Below the pieces are notes generated by a model that worked only from the letters and a program-made list of their open reading frames with translations, was not told where the DNA came from and did not search any database. From NCBI GenBank assembly GCA_049652745.1, contig JBASEY010000017.1, forward strand, positions 1-64,000: 64,000 nt of DNA, given 5' to 3'. Each line of letters starts with the position of its first letter. Within the stretch, counting starts at the first letter, position 1. The stretch comes from JBASEY01 sp049652745 (GTDB taxonomy: Bacteria > CSSED10-310). The translations under genes were made by a program, and so were the position numbers. Below are positions 28,374-36,461 of the stretch, one piece after another.

Positions 28374-29666
28374 GTGATGAAACTCGCCCTGCTGGATCAA
28401 TCTTTTCATTGGCCGCCGACCGGCGGGTCCTGGGTTGATCTTCGTGAAACAGCCATCCGGCTTCAAGCACACGGCATTACACCCAAAATATTCACTCCTG
28501 AACGCAAATGCGAACAAATCCCAGCCGGCAGATTGAATGCCGACCCGGGGATTCCTGTGGAAACTATTCCGATCCGCCCGACACAATTCAACTTTTATTC
28601 GCTGCCCCGCATCCTGGAACAAAGAGTTCGAGCCTGGAAACCCGATGCGATCATGATTGGCGACACCTTTTACTTGGGTCCGCACCTTATCAGACGATTT
28701 CCGGATATTCCGGTCTTTCTTCGGATGTACGCCCATGAATTGGCCTGCTTGAACTATATGAGCCTTTGTAGAGTGGATACGTTCAAATGGGAAGCGCAGA
28801 ATCCACATGCATCCATCTGCGGCGGCAGCTTGATGAAAACACCGTTCATGTGCTGGAAATGCGGATTGCGCCGCTTGGGCGGAACCCTGATAGGCCCAAG
28901 GCTGAATCCTGTAGCGACGGAATACTGGACAGCTCTTGCGTGGACACCCTGGTATGCTCGCGTTGTCAGGCAGTCTCTGAACTCTTTGAAAGGAATTATC
29001 GTCTACAACCCTTTTATTAAAGATCTCTTGAAATCTATAGATAGTCCGATATATGTCGTTCCAGGTGGGATAGATTCATCACGCTTTTCACCACGGTGCG
29101 AACCGAAAACTTCTGGCCCGATACGCATTTTGTTCCCTGGTCGCCTGGATGACCCCAGGAAAGGATACCGTTCATTCCGAGATTGTATTCAAATTTTGAA
29201 AAACCGAGGTTTCACTTTCGAAGCACTTGTCACGGATTCCCGTGTAACCGGTTCAGACGACCTGGTTCACAGCACCGGCTGGGTTCCGTGGGAAAATCTG
29301 CCGGCATTGTACCAATCGGTCGATATCGTCGTCTGCCCCTCGATCTGGCCGGAACCGTTCGGCATCACCGCTTTGGAAGCAATGGCATCCGGTCTTCCAG
29401 TCGTAGCATCGTGTATCGGAGGGTTTCAGTATACCGTTGTTGACGGAAAAACCGGTTTGCATTTCAGTCCAGGCAACGCTCAGGAAATGGCCGATCGCCT
29501 TGAAACACTGATACGAGATGCCGATCTGCGTCAACGTCTGGGAATTGCAGGTCGAGAACGCGTCCTGGCCCATTTTGATTGGGATATCATTGTCGCTCGT
29601 TACACTTCCAGAATTTTTAAAGGTGAACTGTCCATTGATACCAACCCCTGGATAACGGACCAGTGA
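28374..29666 (+). CDS. Glycosyltransferase family 4 protein
   Basis: GT-B fold transferase of 430 residues. The C-terminal donor-binding half has RILFPGRLDDPRKGYRSFRD and the E-x7-E motif in EPFGITALEAMASGLPVVAS. A Cys-rich insert (CRVDTFKWEAQNPHASICGG and MCWKCGLRRLGG) sits in the acceptor half near residues 130-165. Start is one of two adjacent ATGs without a strong ribosome-binding site. The next gene overlaps it by 4 bases, so the two probably act on the same glycan. Confidence 0.85.
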   Translation: MMKLALLDQSFHWPPTGGSWVDLRETAIRLQAHGITPKIFTPERKCEQIPAGRLNADPGIPVETIPIRPTQFNFYSLPRILEQRVRAWKPDAIMIGDTFYLGPHLIRRFPDIPVFLRMYAHELACLNYMSLCRVDTFKWEAQNPHASICGGSLMKTPFMCWKCGLRRLGGTLIGPRLNPVATEYWTALAWTPWYARVVRQSLNSLKGIIVYNPFIKDLLKSIDSPIYVVPGGIDSSRFSPRCEPKTSGPIRILFPGRLDDPRKGYRSFRDCIQILKNRGFTFEALVTDSRVTGSDDLVHSTGWVPWENLPALYQSVDIVVCPSIWPEPFGITALEAMASGLPVVASCIGGFQYTVVDGKTGLHFSPGNAQEMADRLETLIRDADLRQRLGIAGRERVLAHFDWDIIVARYTSRIFKGELSIDTNPWITDQ

Positions 29667-30307
29667 TGAGGTTGAATGCAGTGAATGTCGACACGACACA
29701 TTTCGGCAATTATTACGATAAATATCGTTCTAAAAATCCGCTAACACGATATTTGACAAACGGGTTTTTGAAAAGCTGGAGTGAACTCATATCTATCGTT
29801 CTGGAGCGAGGACACCCAAACGCTCTTCTCGAAACGGGCTGCGGAGATGGATATCTGCTGGATTTTACACAAAGCAGGCTGAAACCTTCTGTCATCGCAG
29901 TAGGTTTAGAACCCGGCTTGCTGGAAATCAATAAAAAGAATGATATGCCAGACACATTTTTTAAAATCAGCGGTTCTATTTACGACTTGCCGTTCCATGA
30001 CCACGCTTTTGACATTGTGACGGTGCCCGAGGTTTTCGAACATCTCGACGATCCTGAACGAGCGCTTAAAGAAGTGACAAGAGTCGCGTCTCGTTACATC
30101 CTTGCCAGTGTTCCATGGGAACCGATTTGGCGGGTGATGAATATGGCGCGAGGTAAATATTGGAAGGAGTGGGGGAATACCCCCGGCCATCTTCAACATT
30201 TCTCGAGACGAAAGTTTATCTCATTCATGCAGCAGGCTGTCGATATAGCGGCCATCCGAACACCGTTCCCTTGGACAATGATTTTGGGCGCCATTCGCAA
30301 ACACTGA
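29663..30307 (+). CDS. SAM-dependent class I methyltransferase
   Basis: 214 residues; motif I LLETGCGDGYLLDF and the later motif IVTVPEVFEHLDDPERALKEV place it in the Methyltransf_11-like group. It begins at the GTG (29663) or the adjacent ATG (29666) overlapping the glycosyltransferase stop. Likely modifies a sugar or lipid intermediate made by its neighbour; this is inferred from coupling. Confidence 0.8.
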   Translation: MMRLNAVNVDTTHFGNYYDKYRSKNPLTRYLTNGFLKSWSELISIVLERGHPNALLETGCGDGYLLDFTQSRLKPSVIAVGLEPGLLEINKKNDMPDTFFKISGSIYDLPFHDHAFDIVTVPEVFEHLDDPERALKEVTRVASRYILASVPWEPIWRVMNMARGKYWKEWGNTPGHLQHFSRRKFISFMQQAVDIAAIRTPFPWTMILGAIRKH

Positions 30308-30371
30308 TTCACCCGCTCTTCAGTGCAAAAGACAATCGGCGTCGGTCATGGGTTATGTTAAAGGATATTTT

Positions 30372-30572
30372 TTATTTTTCCTTGTCTGAATCAGAGTCGT
30401 TTTCGTCTTTCAGACTTTTCCGGAAATTTCGAATACCTTCGCCAATTCCTTTACCAAGTTCCGGCAGCTTTCGTGCGCCAAACAGAACGGCTACTATTAA
30501 AAGAATTACTAGAATTTCCGTCGTTCCAATTCCCATAAACGAAAGCATACGCCTATAAATTTTAATTCGCAA
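30372..30572 (-). CDS. tatA: Sec-independent translocase subunit TatA/TatE
   Basis: A single membrane helix (TTEILVILLIVAVLFGARKLPELG) is followed by the amphipathic helix GKGIGEGIRNFRKSL and an acidic, charged tail, the TatA layout with the FGxxKLPELG hinge. The downstream Met (MGIGTTEI, 30536) is the usual family start, but no ribosome-binding site precedes it; a TTG at 30572 has AAAGGAG 12 bases upstream and would add a basic 12-residue leader. No tatC is present here. Confidence 0.88.
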   Translation of the reverse strand: MRIKIYRRMLSFMGIGTTEILVILLIVAVLFGARKLPELGKGIGEGIRNFRKSLKDENDSDSDKEK

Positions 30573-30813
30573 GAGATCAATTTTCTCCTTTATCTAAAAA
30601 GATTGCCAAGCAATTCTTTTTAGACACATAACAATTCGTCCGGCTTTTCGATTGCGAAAACATCCTTTTCTATAAAATAATTCAAGTCTCACCGAGGATG
30701 AATCATCAATTGATCAAAAAGTGAGCTGTTTTGGCGTAGTAAAATTTGATTTCCATTTACCGGTTTGCCATTATTGGGATGCGAATTGTCGGAAACAAGG
30801 TGGATTGTGAATC

Positions 30814-31530
30814 ATGAAAACAAGTCATTCCTTATCAATGGTTTTTCCCGCATATAATGAACAGGACAATCTGGATCGTCTTGTCAGAGATGCCGATGCC
30901 GTCGGTATCAAGATCTTTGGTGACGACTATGAAATCATTGTCGTCGATGACGGTTCGAAAGATAACACACCGACCGTTTTAAAAAATTTACAAAAAGAGT
31001 TTCCAAAGTTGGTTGTCTATACACATTCTCCCAATAAAGGCTATACGGCGGCGCTTCGAACCGGTTTTACCAATGCCAAGAAGAGCTTGATCTTCTTTTC
31101 CGACTCCGATAATCAATTCGATCTCAACGAGATTCCCCTATTGTTGAACCATATCGATACTCATGACATTGTCGTCGGTTATCGTAATCCCAGGGTCGAT
31201 CCCTGGTTCCGCCTGTTCGTATCACGCTGCTTCAACATTTTTTCTCATGCCGTCTTCAAATTTCCCGTCCGTGATATTGACTGTGCATTCAAACTTTTTA
31301 GGCGGGAGGTGTTTGATAAAATCACCATCACGTCTGAAAATTTCATGGTCGATACCGAAATCATGGCAAAAGCGGTTTTTTACCAAATGCGGATCACCGA
31401 GGTTGGGGTGACCCATTTGCCGCGTCGGGCGGGTCAAACGACCGTAAGGCCGAGTGATGTCTTCAAGACACTTCGCGGCATGTGGATGTTGCGTAAACAA
31501 CTTCAGGACATGAAAAAAGCCGCGAGGTAG
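30814..31530 (+). CDS. Glycosyltransferase family 2 (dolichol-phosphate mannosyltransferase-like)
   Basis: GT-A fold: SMVFPAYNEQDNLDRLV, the nucleotide-binding IIVVDDGSKDNTPTVL and the metal-binding FFSDSDNQFD. IDCAFKLFRREVFDKI is typical of polyprenyl-phosphate glycosyltransferases of the DPM1/ArnC type. At 238 residues it lacks the C-terminal membrane helices of ArnC. It could load the polyprenyl sugar used by GT-C enzymes such as the gene at 25544-27244; that link is inference. Confidence 0.88.
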   Translation: MKTSHSLSMVFPAYNEQDNLDRLVRDADAVGIKIFGDDYEIIVVDDGSKDNTPTVLKNLQKEFPKLVVYTHSPNKGYTAALRTGFTNAKKSLIFFSDSDNQFDLNEIPLLLNHIDTHDIVVGYRNPRVDPWFRLFVSRCFNIFSHAVFKFPVRDIDCAFKLFRREVFDKITITSENFMVDTEIMAKAVFYQMRITEVGVTHLPRRAGQTTVRPSDVFKTLRGMWMLRKQLQDMKKAAR

Positions 31531-31544
31531 GCTAAAAAAAAAGC

Positions 31545-31573
31545 TTGACAGATTCACTTCTGTGAAATATATG
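31545..31573 (+). promoter_or_regulatory. Sigma70-type promoter of the rex-hyd operon
   Basis: A perfect -35 box TTGACA (31545-31550) is separated by 17 bases from TATATG (31568-31573), a fair -10 box. The predicted start of transcription would fall near 31580, immediately before a Rex-like operator. Confidence 0.6.
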
Positions 31574-31583
31574 TATGCTTGGA

Positions 31584-31617
31584 GCTGTGAAATTTGTAAC
31601 AGCGTGATATTGATCAC
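31584..31617 (+). promoter_or_regulatory. rex: Tandem Rex-like operators
   Basis: GCTGTGAAATTTGTAACAGC (31584-31603) is an imperfect palindrome close to the known Rex consensus TTGTGAANNNNTTCACAA, and GTGATattgATCAC (31604-31617) is a second exact inverted repeat of similar half-site. Both lie between the promoter and the rex start, where binding would block transcription until NADH releases Rex. A further TTCACttctGTGAA lies within the promoter spacer (31554-31567). Confidence 0.6.
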
Positions 31618-31653
31618 AGAACATGTGCGACGGATGGGAAAAGGACATCAAAA

Positions 31654-32268
31654 GTGTTTCCACCTAAAACAATAGAAAGATTCTCGCTTTATAGAAGACT
31701 CGCCGCTGATCTGCAGCGGCAAAAAACACCCTATATCTTCTCTCATCAACTCGCCGCTCTTGCACAGTCCACCCCGGCACAGGTCAGACGCGACCTCATG
31801 AATGCCGGCATTACCGGCTCTTCATCCAAAGGCTATGACCTGAATATCTTAAAATCACGTCTCGAAGAAATTTTAAGCAGCTCCGTCCAGAAAGCCGCTC
31901 TGGTCGGCATCGGCAATCTGGGCAGAGCGATTCTTTCATACTTTCCCCAACGCTCCCCTTCAGTCCGAATTATCGCCGCTTTCGATATCGATTCCTCTAA
32001 AACCGGGCGAGTAATTCACGGCTGCCGCACTTACCCGATCGAAGAATTGGACTCCGTCGTAGAAAAAGAATCCATCACTCTCGGGGTTATTACGACTCCC
32101 AGAGAAGCCGCCCAAAAAACCGCCGACTCAATGGTATCTGCAGGCATACTCGGCATTTTGAACTTTGCGCCGATTCCCATTCGGGTTCCGGCGGGAATTT
32201 TTACTGAATCACTTGATTTGACGACATCGCTTGAAAAATTGGCATATTTTACACGAACACCGTATTAG
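31654..32268 (+). CDS. rex: Redox-sensing transcriptional repressor Rex
   Basis: 204 residues. The N-terminal winged helix reads IERFSLYRRLAADLQRQKTPYIFS and STPAQVRRDLMNAGITGSSSKGYD; the Rossmann domain has VGIGNLGRAILSYF and FDIDSSKTGRVIHG, followed by the domain-swapped C-terminal helix. Rex senses the NADH/NAD+ ratio. It starts at GTG after AAAAGGA. As first gene of the hydrogenase operon with Rex-like sites in front, it most likely represses its own transcript when NAD+ prevails. Confidence 0.94.
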   Translation: MFPPKTIERFSLYRRLAADLQRQKTPYIFSHQLAALAQSTPAQVRRDLMNAGITGSSSKGYDLNILKSRLEEILSSSVQKAALVGIGNLGRAILSYFPQRSPSVRIIAAFDIDSSKTGRVIHGCRTYPIEELDSVVEKESITLGVITTPREAAQKTADSMVSAGILGILNFAPIPIRVPAGIFTESLDLTTSLEKLAYFTRTPY

Positions 32269-32282
32269 CAGGAGAATGTTTT

Positions 32283-32777
32283 ATGAAAAATGCTGTTCAG
32301 GAAATTTTAACTCAGTATCCCGACGCCGATCGGGACAAATTAATCCCAATATTACAGGATGTCCAATCCGCATTGGGGTTTCTCTCACGCGAATCGGTTG
32401 TGCAGATCGGCGCCCATCTGCATCTTCCAACCAGCAAGATTTATGGGGTGGCCACTTTCTACAACCAATTTCGTTTTGAACCCAAGGGTCAATTTCATAT
32501 TCAGGTTTGTCGAGGCACCGCGTGTCATGTGAAAGGCTCAGCCGCGGTACTTGACGCTATCAAACGAGATTTGAAGATCGATTCCAATCAGACAACCAAA
32601 GACGGACTGTTCAGTTTGGAAGAAGTTGCCTGTCTTGGGGCATGCGGCCTGGCGCCCGTGATCGCCATCAATGGCTCATTTCATGCCAAACTCTCATCAG
32701 ACGATATTCCGAAATTGCTGAAAAAATATCGTGAATCCGCGAAAAACACTGAAAAGGAGGAACCGCAGAATGACTAG
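32283..32777 (+). CDS. hydC: NAD-dependent [FeFe]-hydrogenase subunit HydC (NuoE-like)
   Basis: Thioredoxin-like [2Fe-2S] subunit of 164 residues. Cluster ligands are seen in VCRGTACHVKG and VACLGACGLAP; the upstream part (ATFYNQFRFEPKG) is typical of the NuoE/HydC/HndA group. It passes electrons between the flavin subunit and the catalytic subunit in trimeric bifurcating hydrogenases. Its stop overlaps the start of hydB by 8 bases. Confidence 0.95.
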   Translation: MKNAVQEILTQYPDADRDKLIPILQDVQSALGFLSRESVVQIGAHLHLPTSKIYGVATFYNQFRFEPKGQFHIQVCRGTACHVKGSAAVLDAIKRDLKIDSNQTTKDGLFSLEEVACLGACGLAPVIAINGSFHAKLSSDDIPKLLKKYRESAKNTEKEEPQND

Positions 32778-34731
32778 CGCGATTGCTGTGAAAGTCGATA
32801 AAAAAGTATATGAGTTTCTTCATAAAACTCTGCCCTTCGGCAGCAAAGAAGAGATTTCAGCCGTAGAAAAATCTATAAGAGATAAATATCTCTATGAAGA
32901 TGTCGATGTTGTGACGATTTTTTTGGGAATGGCCACTTGCGGTATAGGGGCTGGAGCGGAAGCCACTCGGGACCAAATCCATGCCGTCATGAAAAAAGCG
33001 GACATGGATTATCAAATCGTGGAAGTGGGCTGTATAGGTCTGTGCGCTCTTGAACCTCTCATGGACATTCAGATTCCGGGAAAACCTCGAGTGTCCTTCT
33101 ACAATGTCACAGCAGACAATGTCGCTCAAATTCTGGACCTATTTTTGAAAGGACAAGATGTTCCGGATCACGTATTGGGCCAGTTTCGTTCTACGACATT
33201 GAAACCCTGGCCATCACTGCCTTTCATCGATGAACATCCCTTCTTCGCTCCACAAACCCGACTCGTACTGAAAAACTGCGGCTTGATAAACCCCCGTTCG
33301 ATTGAACAATATATCGCCTTGCAAGGGTATCAGGCCTTCATAAAGACTCTTCATACCCGCACCCCACAGGAAGTCTGCGACATGGTCCTTGCATCCGGTC
33401 TGCGTGGCCGTGGCGGGGGTGGCTTTCCCACCGGCCGGAAATGGCAATTCGCTTTAAAATCCAAAGGCGAGCAAAAATATCTTGTCTGTAATGCAGACGA
33501 AGGCGATCCGGGTGCATTTATGGACCGCGCCGTCATCGAAGGTGATCCGCATCGCCTTCTTGAAGGTATGGCGATTGCCGGTTACGCAGTCGGAGCCACC
33601 AAAGCATATATATACATTCGTGCAGAATATCCCCTTGCTATCGCCAGATTGGAAGAAGCCATCGAACAAGCCCAAGCATACGGTCTGATCGGCGACAACA
33701 TCATGGATACCGGTTATTGCCTGGAATTCATCATTAAAAAAGGCGCCGGAGCTTTTGTATGCGGCGAAGAAACTGCTCTTCTTGCCAGCATCGAGGGACG
33801 GCGGGGAATGCCGCGACCTCGGCCGCCTTATCCTTCAGACAGCGGCCTGTTCGGCGCCCCAACCCTCATCAATAACGTCGAAACCTTTTCGAATATCCCG
33901 GGCATTGTTTTACATGGCCCGGAGAAGTTTGCCGCGCTTGGAACGAAGAACTCCAAAGGGACAAAAGTGTTCGCCATGTCCGGAAAAGTCAAATATACAG
34001 GTCTCGTTGAAGTTGAAATGGGCACCACACTTCGATCCATCGTTTACGATATAGGCGGCGGCATCCCGAATGGACGTGCCTATAAAGCGGTTCAAATCGG
34101 AGGTCCTTCCGGAGGCTGTATTCCGACTCAACATCTGGATATTCCCATCGATTACGACTCGTTGATTCAAGTCGGCGCGATGATGGGCAGCGGCGGCTTG
34201 GTCGTTATGGATGAGGACAACTGCATGGTCGATATCGCCAAGTTTTTCATGAAATTCATTCAGCGCGAAAGCTGCGGGAAATGTATTCCCTGTCGAGAAG
34301 GAACACGTCGAATGTTGGAAATTCTTGAGCGTATTACACGCGGTCATCGCAGCGAAACCGGCACGGATGCTCTGGTTCGCTTCCAGGGAGTTTTGTCGTT
34401 GACGCGATTGGCTGAAGTCATTCGCAGCACCAGTCTTTGCGGTCTGGGCCAGACGGCGCCCAATCCGGTTTTGAGCACCTTGAGATGGTTCAAAAATGAG
34501 TATGACGCACATATCTATGAGCGTCGCTGTCCGGCGGGAGCCTGTAAAGAATTGCTGAAATACCACATCGATATCGATAAATGTACCGGCTGCACATTGT
34601 GCGCGAGAAAATGCCCTGCAAACGCCATTATGGGTACACTCAAATCACCGCATTATATTGTTGAAGAACGCTGCATCGGTTGTGGTGCATGCATGGAAGT
34701 TTGTAAATTCAAAGCTGTTTACACGGAATAG
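32770..34731 (+). CDS. hydB: NAD-dependent [FeFe]-hydrogenase flavin subunit HydB (NuoF-like)
   Basis: Contains, in order, an N-terminal thioredoxin-like [2Fe-2S] domain (MATCGIGAGAE and VGCIGLCALEP), the NuoF FMN/NADH domain (GLRGRGGGGFPTGRKW, CNADEGDPGAFMDR), an SLBB domain, the NuoF 4Fe-4S site ESCGKCIPCREGTRRM with STSLCGLGQ, and a C-terminal 2x[4Fe-4S] ferredoxin (CTGCTLCARKCPANAI, CIGCGACMEVC). This is the bifurcating subunit linking NADH and ferredoxin. The ATG at 32770 follows AAAAGGAGGAACCGCAGA; the longer frame from 32731 is not used. Confidence 0.96.
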   Translation: MTSAIAVKVDKKVYEFLHKTLPFGSKEEISAVEKSIRDKYLYEDVDVVTIFLGMATCGIGAGAEATRDQIHAVMKKADMDYQIVEVGCIGLCALEPLMDIQIPGKPRVSFYNVTADNVAQILDLFLKGQDVPDHVLGQFRSTTLKPWPSLPFIDEHPFFAPQTRLVLKNCGLINPRSIEQYIALQGYQAFIKTLHTRTPQEVCDMVLASGLRGRGGGGFPTGRKWQFALKSKGEQKYLVCNADEGDPGAFMDRAVIEGDPHRLLEGMAIAGYAVGATKAYIYIRAEYPLAIARLEEAIEQAQAYGLIGDNIMDTGYCLEFIIKKGAGAFVCGEETALLASIEGRRGMPRPRPPYPSDSGLFGAPTLINNVETFSNIPGIVLHGPEKFAALGTKNSKGTKVFAMSGKVKYTGLVEVEMGTTLRSIVYDIGGGIPNGRAYKAVQIGGPSGGCIPTQHLDIPIDYDSLIQVGAMMGSGGLVVMDEDNCMVDIAKFFMKFIQRESCGKCIPCREGTRRMLEILERITRGHRSETGTDALVRFQGVLSLTRLAEVIRSTSLCGLGQTAPNPVLSTLRWFKNEYDAHIYERRCPAGACKELLKYHIDIDKCTGCTLCARKCPANAIMGTLKSPHYIVEERCIGCGACMEVCKFKAVYTE

Positions 34732-34739
34732 GAGATATT

Positions 34740-36461
34740 ATGATTACTTTGGAAGTCAACGGACGTACGATAGAGGGTAAAGAAGGCGAAATGCTTCTGT
34801 ATGCCCTTCGACGAGCTGGAATATATGTTCCCACTTTATGTCATCTTGACAACATGTTTCCATCAGGTGCCTGTCGTTTGTGCGTGGTGGAAGTTGAAGG
34901 TGAAAAAAACCTTGTTCCCAGTTGCGCTTATCCGGTAAGGCCGGGCCTGAAAATTTGGACACACTCCGAACGCGCAGTACAAGCCAGAACCACTATTGTA
35001 GAACTTCTGCTTGCCAACCATCCAGACGATTGCTTGTATTGCGAACGAAATGGACAGTGCGGCCTTCAAGACCTGGCAGAAGAATTGAACATCACTCGAA
35101 GACGCTATATCGGTGACCGTAGTCATCATCCCGAGGATGTTTCCAGTCTCAGCATTCTACGCGATCCCGATAAATGCATTCTCTGCGGCAAATGCGTACG
35201 CGTGTGCGAAGAGATACAAGGTGTTTCTGCAATTGACTTCATCGGCCGCGGCAGTAAGACAACCGTTGGAACCGCCTTCAACGAGGGTATTAACGTTTCA
35301 TCCTGTATCAACTGCGGCCAATGCATCAACGTTTGCCCAACGGGCGCTTTGCGGGAAAGGAGTCAGATCAAAGAAGTTATCGATGCTTTGCGTGATCCGG
35401 AAAAATTGGTTGTGGTCCAACATGCTCCCAGCATTTCCGTTACAATCGGCGAAGAGTTCGGTTTGAAACCCGGACTCGATGTCGCCGGCATCATGACTAC
35501 TGCTTTTAGACGACTTGGATTTGACAGAGTGTTCGACACCGCCTTCTCTGCGGATTTGACCATTATGGAAGAAGCTTCAGAACTTGTTCACCGTATTAAA
35601 AACAATCTACCTCTCCCCTTGCTGACAAGTTGTTCACCGGGCTGGGTGAAATTCATCGAGCAGTTTTATCCGGAATTTATCCCGAATATCTCTTCCTGTA
35701 AAAGCCCTCAGCAGATGATGGGAGCGATCATCAAGAGCCATTTCGCAGATAAGGAAAATATATCGCCCGATAAAATTTACAGTGTGTCCATTATGCCGTG
35801 TACGGCGAAAAAATTCGAAGCCGGACGAATGGAAATGGCCCGCGGCGGTATTGCCGATGTCGATGCCGTTTTGACAACTCGTGAGCTGGCCAAACTGATT
35901 CGTATGCGCGGAATTGACATGTCGCAATTACAACCTGACCATGCCGATACACCTTTTGGCGATCGCAGCACCGCTGGAAAACTTTTTGCAGCCAGCGGAG
36001 GCGTGATGGAAGCGGCATTGCGAACGGCGCACTACCTTTTGACAGGCGAGGAAATGGCACAACTTGAAGTGAAATCCGTTCGCGGCATGGATGGCGTCAA
36101 GGAAGCCGTGATCACCATTGCCGGCCTCGATATACATGTCGCCGTCACAAGTGGGTTAATGAATGCAAGTAAGGTTTTGGACGAGCTGAAAGCCGGCAAA
36201 CGGAAATTGCATTTCCTTGAAGTCATGACCTGCCCGGGCGGCTGTATAAACGGCGGTGGACAGCCTTTTGCAGCAGACTTGAACGCTCTCAGAGCAAGAA
36301 TGCGAGCCGTTTACAAAATCGACGAAACAGAATCACTTCGCGCATCACACCTGAACCCCTCTATTCAAAGGATTTATCGTGATTTCTTAGGTGAACCGTT
36401 GAGCGAGAAAAGTCACGAACTGCTTCATACCACCTATCAGAAAAGGGATGTCATGGTCTAA
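34740..36461 (+). CDS. hydA: [FeFe]-hydrogenase catalytic subunit HydA
   Basis: 573 residues. A [2Fe-2S] domain (residues 34-62, CHLDNMFPSGACRLC), a His/Cys 4Fe-4S site (HPDDCLYCERNGQC, 94-107) and two 4Fe-4S motifs (CILCGKCVRVC, 146-156; CINCGQCINVC, 189-199) feed the H-cluster domain. Its three signatures are TSCSPGW (296-302), MPCTAKKFE (352-360) and MTCPGGCINGG (496-506). The second Cys of the canonical TSCCPxW is Ser here. A C-terminal small-subunit-like tail (LLHTTYQKR) follows. It produces or consumes H2 as part of the HydABC complex. Confidence 0.96.
   Translation: MITLEVNGRTIEGKEGEMLLYALRRAGIYVPTLCHLDNMFPSGACRLCVVEVEGEKNLVPSCAYPVRPGLKIWTHSERAVQARTTIVELLLANHPDDCLYCERNGQCGLQDLAEELNITRRRYIGDRSHHPEDVSSLSILRDPDKCILCGKCVRVCEEIQGVSAIDFIGRGSKTTVGTAFNEGINVSSCINCGQCINVCPTGALRERSQIKEVIDALRDPEKLVVVQHAPSISVTIGEEFGLKPGLDVAGIMTTAFRRLGFDRVFDTAFSADLTIMEEASELVHRIKNNLPLPLLTSCSPGWVKFIEQFYPEFIPNISSCKSPQQMMGAIIKSHFADKENISPDKIYSVSIMPCTAKKFEAGRMEMARGGIADVDAVLTTRELAKLIRMRGIDMSQLQPDHADTPFGDRSTAGKLFAASGGVMEAALRTAHYLLTGEEMAQLEVKSVRGMDGVKEAVITIAGLDIHVAVTSGLMNASKVLDELKAGKRKLHFLEVMTCPGGCINGGGQPFAADLNALRARMRAVYKIDETESLRASHLNPSIQRIYRDFLGEPLSEKSHELLHTTYQKRDVMV

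Noticed and set aside
33910..34566. 218-residue antisense ORF across hydB
   Set aside because: Antisense shadow of a strongly conserved NuoF-like gene with low-complexity composition.
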